Below, in pieces: positions 16,976-27,217 of a stretch of DNA of 64,000 nt. Within the stretch, counting starts at the first letter, position 1. Each line of letters opens with the position of its first letter. Made by a program: the position numbers and the translations under genes. Origin of the DNA: Bradyrhizobium sp. PSBB068 (GTDB taxonomy: Bacteria > Pseudomonadota > Alphaproteobacteria > Rhizobiales > Xanthobacteraceae). The notes beneath the pieces are model-generated. The model saw only the letters and a program-made list of their open reading frames with translations. It had not been told where the DNA came from and ran no database searches. The DNA lies in the NCBI GenBank assembly GCA_016839165.1, contig CP069300.1, positions 434,001 through 498,000 of the forward strand, read 5' to 3'.

Positions 16976-16989
16976 TTGATCGGGGTCAA
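16976..16989 (+). promoter_or_regulatory. FixK/FNR-type box
   Basis: TTGATCGGGGTCAA matches the FixK2/FNR pattern TTG-N8-CAA with dyad symmetry. Its centre is 57 nt before the PhaC-like start codon. If the activator binds at -41.5, transcription would begin near 17024 and leave a short leader. Known FixK2 targets in Bradyrhizobium are microoxic and denitrification genes. Confidence 0.7.
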
Positions 16990-17039
16990 GGTTTAGACCT
17001 GCGCCGGCCTGACCATCTTGGTCGGCGATCAATCGGTGA

Positions 17040-18194
17040 ATGAGCTTGCGCGAAAAAGCAGACCCCTCTGAACGGAGTGGCAGCACCAACTGGGTGCAGC
17101 ACGCTTGGCTATGGCCGTTTGAGGCCATGCGATTGGCGCTGGACATCTCCTCACAATGGTACCCGGATCGCCCGGCCGAGCCCACAGATGCGTCAGACGA
17201 ACAGGAACTGCCCTGGACGACGGCCAATTCCGTCGCGCTGCAATTGCCGACGATGCGCCTGCTCGACTTCTCGAGCGCGGTCGAGGGCCCGCCGCTGCTG
17301 GTCTGCGCGCCCTACGCGCTGCACCGCGCGAAGATCGCGGATCTTGCACACGGCCACAGCCTGATGGCGGCGTTGCAGGAGGCCGGTACTGCACGTCTCT
17401 ATCTCACCGATTGGCGCTCGGCGACGCCGGAGATGCGGTATTTCTCGATTGACACCTTTCTGTCCGATCTCAACGTCGCCGTTGACACCATCGGACCACC
17501 CGTCGACCTCGCAGGTCTCTGTCAGGGAGGATGGCTGTCACTGCTCTATGCGGCGCGCTTTCCCGACAAGGTGCGGCGGCTGGTGCTTGCGGGCAGCCCG
17601 GTTGACGTGTCGGTGCCGTCGGAGCTTTCCAGGATGGTCGCCTCGCTCCCGCAGCAATCCTTCGAGGCAATGGTGCGGCAGGGTGAAGGGATCGTCAGCG
17701 GCGAGCACATGCTTCAGGTCTGGAGCCTCCCGTTCAACCTGCTTGACGTGGAGGCTGCGCTGCAGCGGCGGCTCGACGGCAAGTCGGAGGATGCGCGGGT
17801 CCTGCTCGATCGCTTTACGCGCTGGAACGACGAGACGCTTGATCTGCCCGGCACCTACTACCTCGAAGTGACCGACTGGATCTTTCGCCAGAACCGGATC
17901 GCGGCCGGAGACTTCGTTGCGCTCGGTCGCAAGATCGATCTTGCCGCAGTGACCTTGCCCGTCTTCCTGCTCGCTGCGGAGAAGGACATCGTTGTTCCGC
18001 CTGATCAGGCATTCGCGACAATGCGGCTCCTGGGCACGCCGCCCGCATGGTTGCAATGCGACACCGAGCCGTGCGGCCATCTCGGCCTGTTCGTCGGCTG
18101 CATGGCCCTGACCGGCCCGTGGCGCCGGATTGCACGCTGGCTTCAGTCCGATCTCGACGAGGCCACAGGCGGGCGAGCGCGGATCAGCGCGTGA
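17040..18194 (+). CDS. Short PhaC-like alpha/beta hydrolase (polyhydroxyalkanoate synthase family)
   Basis: A 384-residue protein with the PHA-synthase version of the lipase box, GLCQGG (Cys161 nucleophile). It also has the PhaC-like RWNDETLDLPGTYYLE segment, catalytic Asp in AAEKDIVVP (about 316) and His in PCGHLGLFVG (about 347). It is far shorter than class I PhaC (about 600 residues), closer to class III PhaC, and no phaE partner is visible. It may synthesise or remodel PHA, or act as a thioesterase. The FixK box just upstream points to expression under low oxygen. A terminator for the convergent RidA gene follows its stop. Confidence 0.8.
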   Translation: MSLREKADPSERSGSTNWVQHAWLWPFEAMRLALDISSQWYPDRPAEPTDASDEQELPWTTANSVALQLPTMRLLDFSSAVEGPPLLVCAPYALHRAKIADLAHGHSLMAALQEAGTARLYLTDWRSATPEMRYFSIDTFLSDLNVAVDTIGPPVDLAGLCQGGWLSLLYAARFPDKVRRLVLAGSPVDVSVPSELSRMVASLPQQSFEAMVRQGEGIVSGEHMLQVWSLPFNLLDVEAALQRRLDGKSEDARVLLDRFTRWNDETLDLPGTYYLEVTDWIFRQNRIAAGDFVALGRKIDLAAVTLPVFLLAAEKDIVVPPDQAFATMRLLGTPPAWLQCDTEPCGHLGLFVGCMALTGPWRRIARWLQSDLDEATGGRARISA

Positions 18195-18200
18195 GGCGCC

Positions 18201-18242
18201 AAATGAAAATGCCCCGAACTGCGGTTTCGCAATCCGGGGCAT
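18201..18242 (-). terminator. Rho-independent terminator of the RidA gene
   Basis: ATGCCCCG (18209-18216) pairs with CGGGGCAT (18235-18242), with inner GCG/CGC pairing. On the minus strand the hairpin is followed by TTTTCATTT. It lies 38 nt beyond the RidA stop, in the convergent gap with the PhaC-like gene. Confidence 0.75.
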
Positions 18243-18279
18243 CGAACGTCCATCGCGATGTCGCGCTTACTTGTCGCGC

Positions 18280-18630
18280 TTACTTGGCCGCGACGACCAT
18301 GATCTCGACATTGTACTGGGGCGCCGCAAGCTTGGCCTCGACGGTGGCACGGGCCGGGGTGTTGCCCGCGGAGACCCAGCCATCCCACACCGCGTTCATC
18401 TCCGGGAAGGTCTTCATGTCGGTGATGTAGATGGTCGCGCTGAGGAGCTTCGACTTGTCGGTGCCGGCCTTGGCGAGATGGCCGTCGATGATCGACAGGA
18501 TGTCCTTGGTCTGGTCGGTGACGCTGCCGCCCGCCGCCTTGCCGGCGACGACGCCGGCCAGATAGACGGTGTTGCCGTGTACGACAGCCTGGCTCATGCG
18601 CGGGCCGGTTTCGAAACGCTGAATGCTCAT
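18280..18630 (-). CDS. RidA family (YjgF/YER057c/UK114) protein
   Basis: A 116-residue Rid-family protein: MSIQRFETGPRMSQAVVHGNTVYLAGVV at the N-terminus and TRATVEAKLA-type ending (NTPARATVEAKLAAPQYNVEIMVVAA). The Arg that binds the substrate carboxylate in RidA proteins is expected in PARATVEAKL. Family members hydrolyse reactive enamine/imine intermediates, although several subfamilies have other activities. GGAGA upstream supports the ATG at 18630 rather than a GTG four codons earlier. It has its own terminator and no obvious operon partner. Confidence 0.93.
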   Translation of the reverse strand: MSIQRFETGPRMSQAVVHGNTVYLAGVVAGKAAGGSVTDQTKDILSIIDGHLAKAGTDKSKLLSATIYITDMKTFPEMNAVWDGWVSAGNTPARATVEAKLAAPQYNVEIMVVAAK

Positions 18631-18758
18631 TTGGGTCTCCACTTGAATGGCGGAAACTCTCTAGCCTGCCGGCGCGTCCGCCGCCACTGCGCAATTTGCA
18701 GCACGGCTCACGGAAATCGCCTGAATTGCACCGAGATCACCTCGGCGCAATCGCGTTG

Positions 18759-20204
18759 TCACGAATGCGGCTGGAACGCCCAGCGCGCGAACAGGGCGAT
18801 CCGCTCGGCCGGCCACGCGCCATCGCACGGCATCGTGCCGGCCTCGAGGCGAGCCAGAATCTGCCGACTGTGCTTGCTGACGTCTTCCTCCTTCCAGAGA
18901 TCGAAAGCGAACAGCATCGAATTGCGGTCCATCGGCCGGAACAGCGGCCGGATGTGCTGTTCGAATTGCACCTCTTCATCGGGACCCGGCAGCACGACGC
19001 TGACCTCGTTCGCGCCCTGCGCATCGTCTGCGATGGCGGATGGTCGCGCCGCGGGCGTCGCGTTGCAGACCCACCACCAGCGCGGCACCGGCATGTTCGG
19101 CGGCGGTGTCGCGTCGGCGCCGGAATTCTCCACCGCGATCCGCGAGCCCCATTCGATATAGGCGACGAAGGCGGCGCGGAATTCCGGATCGGATGGCAAG
19201 CCGGCGTCGTCGGCGCTCTGCACCATGTAGGTGGCCCACAGCGCGCGCTGCTCCGGCCGGATCTCCTTGCCGATATGTTGCGACACCATCCGCCGATAGC
19301 CGCCATAGCGTTCGGTATAGAAGCGCGGGCCACCGAACACTTCGCTCAGCCAGGCCGCGACCCGTTCCGGATGGTCCGGCGACATCTCGGCGAACAGCGG
19401 GCCGAGCAGCGGATCCTCCGGCACGTAGCGGCTGTAGAAGATGCGCGTCATGTCGAGCAGCGCCGGATAGCCGCCAGCCCATTCGAACAGCGTCGGCTCG
19501 CGCAAGGGATCGGGGACGGGATCGTGAAAATCGACATTCCAGTGCATGCCGCTGCAGAACGGTTTGTTCAGCGATGAACCGCAGCGGCACAGGCTGGCAT
19601 GTTCCTGCGACGCACCTTCGTTTCGTGCGATCGGCGCGCCATCCTCACCGACCAGTTCGACATGGCCGGTGAGCCGATAGGGGCCGTCCTTCGACACTTC
19701 GATCTGCGGCGGCCGGTCGACGTCGGACAGGTTGGTGTCCCGCGCGGGACCAATGCCGATGCCGAGTGCGCCCGACGGACACCTGCGCACCGCGTTGATG
19801 AGATCATCCAGACGCGCCCCGCTTGGCGCGATGAAAGGCTCCTCGCCGAGATGAAACACGGAATTGAGCCGGTCGGTGCAAAAGCCGGAATGCGCGCAGG
19901 TGCCGCGATTGTCGAACACATAGGCTTGTTGTCCCGCATGGACGTCGAGCTTGTCGGGCACCCGCCGCGGATCCCTGCCGTCGGTGAAGCCGCGCGCGAC
20001 GTGGCTGTCGTCGCAGAACGGCTTTGTCTGCGATTGTCCGCAGCGGCACAGCCGCACCGGCGCCTCGGCTGCAACAGGCACACCGAGATGATCGACGATC
20101 GCAATGCCGGGCTCGGCTTCGTAGGGACCGTTGCTTCTGACGACGATGCGCTTGCGCGGCTTCTGCTTGTCGTTCGCACGCTCGACGGAACTGTCTTCTG
20201 TCAT
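18759..20204 (-). CDS. Fusion of two CDGSH iron-sulfur domains, a Fer4_19-like domain and a truncated globin
   Basis: A 481-residue cytoplasmic protein with at least five parts. CDGSH site 1 has Cys53, Cys55, Cys64 and His68 (PFCDDSH). A divergent ferredoxin-like region follows with CAHSGFC (103-109) and RRCPSGAL (Cys142). CDGSH site 2 has Cys206, Cys208, Cys217 and His221. Residues about 245-360 look like a group II truncated hemoglobin (FYSRYVPEDPLLGPLF, then MVSQHIGKEI with His310 as the likely proximal ligand). A C-terminal domain ends with MPCDGAWPAE. This suggests a redox or NO/O2-handling protein moving electrons between clusters and heme. Divergent from the HxlR regulator at 20310. 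Confidence 0.85.
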   Translation of the reverse strand: MTEDSSVERANDKQKPRKRIVVRSNGPYEAEPGIAIVDHLGVPVAAEAPVRLCRCGQSQTKPFCDDSHVARGFTDGRDPRRVPDKLDVHAGQQAYVFDNRGTCAHSGFCTDRLNSVFHLGEEPFIAPSGARLDDLINAVRRCPSGALGIGIGPARDTNLSDVDRPPQIEVSKDGPYRLTGHVELVGEDGAPIARNEGASQEHASLCRCGSSLNKPFCSGMHWNVDFHDPVPDPLREPTLFEWAGGYPALLDMTRIFYSRYVPEDPLLGPLFAEMSPDHPERVAAWLSEVFGGPRFYTERYGGYRRMVSQHIGKEIRPEQRALWATYMVQSADDAGLPSDPEFRAAFVAYIEWGSRIAVENSGADATPPPNMPVPRWWWVCNATPAARPSAIADDAQGANEVSVVLPGPDEEVQFEQHIRPLFRPMDRNSMLFAFDLWKEEDVSKHSRQILARLEAGTMPCDGAWPAERIALFARWAFQPHS

Positions 20205-20309
20205 GCCTTGCAGTATTCCCTGAACTCGCCCAACCCGCGCAAAGCGTGCTTAGATGGATCGATGGCGGCGCTCAACGAACCAGATGGAAAGTGCCGCAGG
20301 AGAGTTGCG

Positions 20310-20657
20310 ATGATCCGCAAGACCAAGCGCAAATATGGTTGCCCGGTCGAGTTCTCGATCGACCAGCTCAGCGGCAAATGGAAGACCGTGATCCTGAGCC
20401 GCCTCAAGGTCCGCCCGATGCGCTACGGCGAGTTGCGCCACGACATTCCGCAGCTCAGTGACAAGGTCTTGACCGAGCGCCTGCGCGATCTCTGCAACTC
20501 GGGGTTCGTCAAGCAGGAGCGCGGCGGCGGCGCCTCGCGCTATTGCCTCACCAGGCGCGGCGAGATGCTGAAGCCGATGCTGCAGGCGCTGTACGATTGG
20601 GGCGAGGCGAATGCGGACACGTTCGGGGTGCGCTTCGCCAGCGTGGAGGTGGAGTAG
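20310..20657 (+). CDS. HxlR-family transcriptional regulator
   Basis: A 115-residue winged-helix regulator with the full HxlR pattern: YGCPVEFSIDQLSGKWKTVILSRL, then MRYGELRHDIPQLSDKVLTERLRDL and RYCLTRRGEMLKPML. The Cys in YGCP matches the position used for redox/electrophile sensing in several HxlR proteins. AGGAGAG lies 6-12 nt before the ATG at 20310, which fixes the start. It is divergent from the CDGSH-globin gene with about 105 nt between starts, so it is the obvious candidate regulator of that gene. Confidence 0.93.
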   Translation: MIRKTKRKYGCPVEFSIDQLSGKWKTVILSRLKVRPMRYGELRHDIPQLSDKVLTERLRDLCNSGFVKQERGGGASRYCLTRRGEMLKPMLQALYDWGEANADTFGVRFASVEVE

Positions 20658-20833
20658 GGCAAGATGAGATCGGGCTGTGGCCGCGGGGCGAGGGACACTT
20701 TGCGCAATTTCTGAATATTAGAAGAATGCACCTGAGTTGCCCGACGTGTCAAGTCGCTCGGTCGCTCGGTGCCTGACCGAACGCCAGCGGCTCCTTTGCA
20801 TGGGGTTGTTTTCGATATTTTAAGCCCGCGTGC

Positions 20834-22492
20834 CTAACCCACCGCCTTCGCCGCCGCGCGCCCGGCGTTGCGGCCGGAGAACAGGCAGCCGCCGAGGAAC
20901 GTCCCCTCCAGCGAGCGATAGCCGTGCACGCCACCGCCGCCGAAGCCGGCGGCTTCACCGGCGGCATAGAGCCCGCTTATGATCTGGTGATCGTTGCCGA
21001 ATACGCGTGAATCGAGATCCGTCTCGAAGCCGCCGAGCGTCTTGCGGGTCAGGATGTTGAGCTTCACTGCGATCAGCGGGCCGTGCTCGGGATCGAGGAT
21101 GCGGTGCGGCTTGGCGGTCCGGATCAGCCGGTCGCCGATATAGCGCCGCGCATTGTGCAGGTTCATCACCTGCGCATCCTTGACATAGGGGTTGGTGATC
21201 TCGCGGTCGCGCGCCTCGATCTGCGCCTTGATAGCGTCGGGCTGCAACAGGTCATTGCCGGCGAGCTTGTTCATGGCAGCGACGAGGTCGGCGAGGTTGT
21301 CGCGCACGATGAAGTCGGCGCCATGCTGCTTGAAGGCTTCGACCGGCGCCGGCGCGCCCTTGTTGGTGGCGCGCTTGATCGTCATGCGCCAGCTCTTGCC
21401 GGTCAGATCAGGGTTCTGTTCGGAGCCTGACAGCGCGAACTCCTTCTTGATGATGCTCTGGGTCAGGATGAACCACGAATAATCGTAGCCGGTGCCCATG
21501 ATGTAATGCAGCTGCCCGAGCGTGTCGGAGCCCGGGAACAGCGGCGCCGGCAGCCGCTTGCCTGATGCGTCGAACCACATCGACGACGGCCCGGGCAGAA
21601 TCCGGATGCCGTGACGCGGCCAGATCGGGTTCCAGTTCTGGATGCCCTCGACATAGTGCCACATGCGGTCGCGGTTGATCAGCCGCCCGCCCGCGGCCTC
21701 GGTGATCCCGATCATGCGGCCGTCGACATGTTCGGGCACGCCGGAGATCATGAACTTCGGCGGTTCGCCGAGCCGCCGCGGCCAGTTTTGCCGCACCAGG
21801 TCGTGATTGCCGCCGATGCCGCCGGAGGCGACGATGACAGCCTGCGCGCGCAGCGTGAAATCGCCGACCACATTGCGCGAGGAGCTCTTGCCGCGCTCGA
21901 CCGAACTCGGTTCCAGGATGGCGCCGCTGACGCCGTCGACCGTGCCGTTGCTGACGCTGAGCGCATCGACGCGATGGCGGAACTTGAACACCAGCAGTCC
22001 GCTCCTGGCGGCCTCGCGCGCGCGGCGCTCGAACGGCTCGACGATGCCGGGGCCGGTGCCCCAGGTGACGTGAAAGCGCGGCACCGAATTGCCGTGGCCC
22101 ATGGCGTCGTAGCCGCCGCGCTCGGCCCAGCCGACGACGGGGAAGATGCGATGGCCCATCGCGCGCAGCCAGTCGCGTTTCTCGCCCGCCGCGAATGCGA
22201 CATAGGCCTCCGCCCATTTGCGCGGCCAGTGATCCTCGTCACGATCAAAACCCGCGGTGCCCATCCAGTCCTGCAGCGCGAGGTCGATCGAATCCTTGAT
22301 GCCGAGCCGGCGCTGTTCCGGCGAATCGACCAGGAACAATCCGCCGAACGACCAGAAAGCCTGGCCGCCGATGCTCTGTTCCCCTTCCTGATCGAGCACG
22401 ATGACGCGCTTGCCTGCGTCGGCGATCTCGGTTGCGGCGACCAGGCCGGCAAGTCCGGCGCCGATCACGATCACATCTGCATCGTCAGCCAT
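20834..22492 (-). CDS. FAD-dependent dehydrogenase (fumarate reductase/3-ketosteroid dehydrogenase-like flavoprotein)
   Basis: A 552-residue flavoprotein of the FAD_binding_2 family. The Rossmann dinucleotide site is DVIVIGAGLAGLVAATEIADAGKR near the N-terminus. The family end GLYAAGEAAGFGGGGVHGYRSLEGTFLGGCLFSGRNAGRAAA completes the FAD site. The central region fits a FAD-binding dehydrogenase annotated in many alphaproteobacteria, often near steroid or cyclic-alkane genes, but no such genes are adjacent. GGGGGA upstream supports the ATG at 22492. It probably oxidises or desaturates a cyclic ketone; substrate unknown. Confidence 0.88.
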   Translation of the reverse strand: MADDADVIVIGAGLAGLVAATEIADAGKRVIVLDQEGEQSIGGQAFWSFGGLFLVDSPEQRRLGIKDSIDLALQDWMGTAGFDRDEDHWPRKWAEAYVAFAAGEKRDWLRAMGHRIFPVVGWAERGGYDAMGHGNSVPRFHVTWGTGPGIVEPFERRAREAARSGLLVFKFRHRVDALSVSNGTVDGVSGAILEPSSVERGKSSSRNVVGDFTLRAQAVIVASGGIGGNHDLVRQNWPRRLGEPPKFMISGVPEHVDGRMIGITEAAGGRLINRDRMWHYVEGIQNWNPIWPRHGIRILPGPSSMWFDASGKRLPAPLFPGSDTLGQLHYIMGTGYDYSWFILTQSIIKKEFALSGSEQNPDLTGKSWRMTIKRATNKGAPAPVEAFKQHGADFIVRDNLADLVAAMNKLAGNDLLQPDAIKAQIEARDREITNPYVKDAQVMNLHNARRYIGDRLIRTAKPHRILDPEHGPLIAVKLNILTRKTLGGFETDLDSRVFGNDHQIISGLYAAGEAAGFGGGGVHGYRSLEGTFLGGCLFSGRNAGRAAAKAVG

Positions 22493-22766
22493 TTTGGTGT
22501 CCCCCGTCCCGCCGCGATTCAAGACCGCGTCACTGTTCGCGGTCAACGCCAAATGGACCTTGCCTGTGGCGGCAAGGCATCAAATGGTTGCGGCAAGTTG
22601 TTCCGGTTTGGGACCTTTTCCACGCGCCACTGCAGCGTGCGCGCAACACCCAATTTGATTTTGTTTTGACCGGCTTCGCTCGTCTGGACAAAAATCCAGT
22701 CTCGCAACACGCTCACGCCGTCTGCATCACAAGACCAACAGATTCGGTTTGGACTGGGGCTGGCCA

Positions 22767-23234
22767 ATGAAGTTGATGACGGGGTTGCTCGCGGCGGTTC
22801 TCCTGCTGGCGGGAATGGGGGCGTCACAAGCAGTGGTCAGGATCGCCGACGATCGCGGCGGCAAGATCGGGGTCTATGTCGACAAGTACCAGGACCTGCG
22901 CACGTCGGGTGAGACCGTGATCATCGACGGGCTGTGCGCCTCGGCCTGCACCATCGTGCTCGGCAAGGTTCCTCATGACCGGATCTGTGTGACCTCGCAC
23001 GCCAGTCTCGGCTTCCATGCCGCCTGGGATTACGGCGACAACGGCCGGCCGGTGCCCAACCCCGAAGCCACCCATATGCTGTACCTGATGTACCCGCCGG
23101 CGGTGCGCAAATGGATCAACGATCGCGGCGGCCTGACCCGGCGGATGATCTTCCTGCAAGGCAAGCAGCTGCAGGCGCTGTACAAGCCGTGCTATCTCAA
23201 CGCCCAGGCTTCGGCGCCCAAACCCGCGCACTGA
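22767..23234 (+). CDS. Periplasmic ClpP/crotonase-like protein (COG3904 type)
   Basis: A 155-residue predicted exported protein. A signal peptide (MKLMTGLLAAVLLLAGMGASQA) leads into DRGGKIGVYVDKYQDLRTSGETVIIDGLCASACTIVLG. The CASACT motif is the serine-containing nucleophile loop of ClpP-like periplasmic proteins, and SHASLGFHAAW supplies a candidate His. Whether it is an active protease is unknown. A second, longer relative with CASACVLV is encoded at 48117-48965. The start at 22767 rather than 22749 is chosen because it begins the signal peptide. Confidence 0.72.
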   Translation: MKLMTGLLAAVLLLAGMGASQAVVRIADDRGGKIGVYVDKYQDLRTSGETVIIDGLCASACTIVLGKVPHDRICVTSHASLGFHAAWDYGDNGRPVPNPEATHMLYLMYPPAVRKWINDRGGLTRRMIFLQGKQLQALYKPCYLNAQASAPKPAH

Positions 23235-23383
23235 GCGGCCGATCTCGGCCTAACGTCCTTTCGCGCATGGCCGGTAACCTGGGGCATGATGGGACAGGCA
23301 GCGGAAATCGGCTCGCTATCATTTGACGGCCCGCGACCGCCATAGCGCTTGCTGCCTTGGGGAACCCGGCTTATCTGAACCGG

Positions 23384-23572
23384 ATGGTTCAGCCGATCTC
23401 CACCCGATCCGAGCACGTGACGGCTCTGCAGGGCCGGGTGGCGTCGATGATCCTGTGGGGCGCTGCCGGCATCGGCGGATTGGCCTTGCTCGCCGCTGCC
23501 GCGCTCTGGTTCCACTACGGGACCGCGGTGTTTTTCGAAATGATCACGGCCGGCATCTCCGCCTGCTTCTGA
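23384..23572 (+). CDS. Small single-pass membrane protein preceding SCO
   Basis: A 62-residue ORF with a soluble N-terminus (MVQPISTRSEHVTALQGRV) and one strong transmembrane segment (AGIGGLALLAAAALWFHYGTAVFF). It ends 18 nt before the SCO-family gene on the same strand and is probably co-transcribed with it, so a role near respiratory-chain assembly is possible. The start could also be the TTG at 23357. No family recognised. Confidence 0.6.
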   Translation: MVQPISTRSEHVTALQGRVASMILWGAAGIGGLALLAAAALWFHYGTAVFFEMITAGISACF

Positions 23573-23590
23573 CAAGGACGCCCTCACACC

Positions 23591-24181
23591 ATGACCCGGA
23601 CCACGCGCCCATTGGTGATCTTCGCTGCCTTCGCGGGCAGTCTGGCGGTCGGCCTGTTCCTCATGCTGTGGGCAGTCGGCGGCTTGCGCACCGTCGCAGC
23701 GCCGGCCGCGATCGGCGGGCCGTTCCAGCTCACCGATCAGTCCGGCCAGACCGTCACCGACAAGAACCTCCAGGGCAAGCCGACGCTGATCTTCTTCGGC
23801 TTCACCCATTGCCCGGACATCTGCCCGACCTCGTTGTTCGAGATTTCCGAGGTCCTGAAGGCGATGGGCAAGGACGCCGACCGCGTGAACGCCTATTTCG
23901 TTTCGGTCGATCCGGAACGCGACACCGCTGCGGCGATGAAGGACTATCTGTCGAGCTTCGATCCGCACCTCAAGGGCCTGACCGGCGATCCCACAGCGAT
24001 CGCCAAGGTGCTGTCGAGCTATCGCGTCTACGCCAAGAAGGTGCCGCTGAAGGATGGCGACTACACGATGGATCACACCGCGCTGATCTATCTGATGGAC
24101 CGCGACGGCCATTTCGTCGCGCCGTTCAATCTGAAACGGACGCCCGAAGAGGCGGCGGTCGATCTCAAACGGTATCTCTGA
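23591..24181 (+). CDS. SCO1/SenC family protein (copper delivery to cytochrome oxidase)
   Basis: A 196-residue membrane-anchored thioredoxin-fold protein. It has an N-terminal anchor (PLVIFAAFAGSLAVGLFLMLW), the copper-binding CxxxC in FTHCPDICPTSL (Cys74, Cys78), and the conserved His in MDHTALIYLMD (about 163). These are the three SCO ligands. SCO proteins load the CuA site of cytochrome c oxidase or act as thiol reductases on its assembly factors. No oxidase gene is adjacent in this window. Confidence 0.95.
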   Translation: MTRTTRPLVIFAAFAGSLAVGLFLMLWAVGGLRTVAAPAAIGGPFQLTDQSGQTVTDKNLQGKPTLIFFGFTHCPDICPTSLFEISEVLKAMGKDADRVNAYFVSVDPERDTAAAMKDYLSSFDPHLKGLTGDPTAIAKVLSSYRVYAKKVPLKDGDYTMDHTALIYLMDRDGHFVAPFNLKRTPEEAAVDLKRYL

Positions 24182-24273
24182 CCGCCCTTTCCGGTTCGGG
24201 ATTCGCCCAATCGGCGCTCGCATCACGCGCCGGATGGTCTATAAGCCGTTCAATTCCCTGATTATTGCCGGTT

Positions 24274-25299
24274 ATGCCCAATCCGTCCGCCCAGCCTTTT
24301 GCCGTCCGCTCGCGCCAGCTTCGCCTGGCCGCGGGGATGATTGCCGCCGTCGTGCTGGTGATGGCGGAGCCCGCGGTCGCACAGACACCACCGGCACAGC
24401 CACCGCAGGCGCCAGCGGCCAAGCCGGCCGCTGCGCCGCCTCCGCCCGCAAGGCCTGCCCCGGCACCAGCGGCGCCCCCGGCGGCAGCTGCCCCGTCGCA
24501 GCCGAATCAGCCGCCCAAGGCCGCCGAGGCTGCGCCGCAGGCGGTGCCGGGCTTCTGGGACCCGCGGCGCCGGCCGGATCGGCCGGACCTGTCGCGGCTC
24601 ACCGTGATCCGCTTCCTGACCGAGACCGATTATCCGCCGTTCAACTTCACCGGTCCGGACGGCAATCCGGCCGGCTTCAACGTCGATCTGGCGCGCGCGC
24701 TCTGCGACGAGATCAAGGTCACCTGCACTATCCAGATGCGCCGCTTCGAGACCCTGATCGATGCGCTCGCCACCAACCGGGGCGACGCCATCATCGCCTC
24801 GATGGCGGTGACGCCGCAGCTGCGCGCCAAGGTCGATTTCACCGATCCCTATTACCGCGCGCCGGCGCGCTTCGTGTCGCGCCGCGACAATGTGATGCCG
24901 GAAATCCGCCCGGAATATCTCGAGGGCAAGAAGGTCGGCGTCATCGGAGGCACTTCGCACGAGGCCTACCTCAAGGCGATGTTCACCGACGCCGAGATCC
25001 ATTCCTATCCGGATAACGATGCGCTGCGCGCGGCGCTGCGCCGCGGCGAGGTCGACTTCATCTTCGGCGATGCGATCTCGCTGGCGTTCTGGATCAACGG
25101 CACCGATTCCGCCGAATGCTGCGCGTTCTCCGGCGGCCCCTTTGTCGAGAGCCGCTATTTCGGCGAGGGCGTCGGCATCGCCGTGCGCAAGGGCAACGAC
25201 CTGCTGCGGCAGTCGCTGAACTGGGCGCTGTTCCGGATCTGGGAAAAAGGCCGCTTCACCGACCTGTGGCTGCGCTATTTCTCGATCAGCCCGTTCTAG
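24274..25299 (+). CDS. Family 3 solute-binding protein with a Pro/Ala-rich spacer
   Basis: A 341-residue periplasmic amino-acid-type binding protein (SBP_bac_3). The signal peptide (LRLAAGMIAAVVLVMAEPAVAQ) is followed by an unusual spacer of about 60 residues made of Pro and Ala. The binding domain then starts at VIRFLTETDYPPFNFTGPDGNPAGFNVDLARALCDEI. It continues with the typical GDAIIASMAVTPQLRAKVDFTDPYY and KVGVIGGTSHEAYLK. The ATG at 24274 is preferred over a TTG three codons earlier. No permease or ATPase lies beside it, so it is an orphan; a signalling or sensing role is possible. Confidence 0.88.
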   Translation: MPNPSAQPFAVRSRQLRLAAGMIAAVVLVMAEPAVAQTPPAQPPQAPAAKPAAAPPPPARPAPAPAAPPAAAAPSQPNQPPKAAEAAPQAVPGFWDPRRRPDRPDLSRLTVIRFLTETDYPPFNFTGPDGNPAGFNVDLARALCDEIKVTCTIQMRRFETLIDALATNRGDAIIASMAVTPQLRAKVDFTDPYYRAPARFVSRRDNVMPEIRPEYLEGKKVGVIGGTSHEAYLKAMFTDAEIHSYPDNDALRAALRRGEVDFIFGDAISLAFWINGTDSAECCAFSGGPFVESRYFGEGVGIAVRKGNDLLRQSLNWALFRIWEKGRFTDLWLRYFSISPF

Positions 25300-25302
25300 C
25301 TC

Positions 25303-25347
25303 CGTCATTCCGGGGCGAAGCGAAGCATCGAACCCGGAATCTCGAGA
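25303..25347. repeat. Half-element of the CGTCATTCCGG palindromic repeat
   Basis: CGTCATTCCGGGGCGAAGCG followed by a GAACCCGGAATC stretch matches one end of the elements at 14155 and 42221. The second half is missing, so this is a truncated copy. Confidence 0.6.
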
Positions 25348-25367
25348 CTCCCGTCGTTTTGCATTTT

Positions 25368-27057
<1,690 letters not shown>

Positions 27058-27217
27058 ACTTCCGTTCCTCCCCGCGAGGGGAGGGACAAAGAGCCGCAAA
27101 ATGCGGATGGCTGATCCCCGGCAATTTCACCGGAGGTCTGCGGCGGACTGCGCTACACTGGCTCCATAAAATCAGCACGGCCTCCGCAGAGCGGCCGGCA
27201 CAGATGGGAGCGCGCGC

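Noticed and set aside
17019..17033. Second FNR-like dyad TTGGTCGGCGATCAA before the PhaC-like gene
   Set aside because: The half-site spacing is one base too long and the left half deviates; the box at 16976 is far better.
18201..18242. Terminator of the PhaC-like gene on the plus strand
   Set aside because: The T-rich tract follows the hairpin only on the minus strand; on the plus strand the hairpin is followed by CGAACG.
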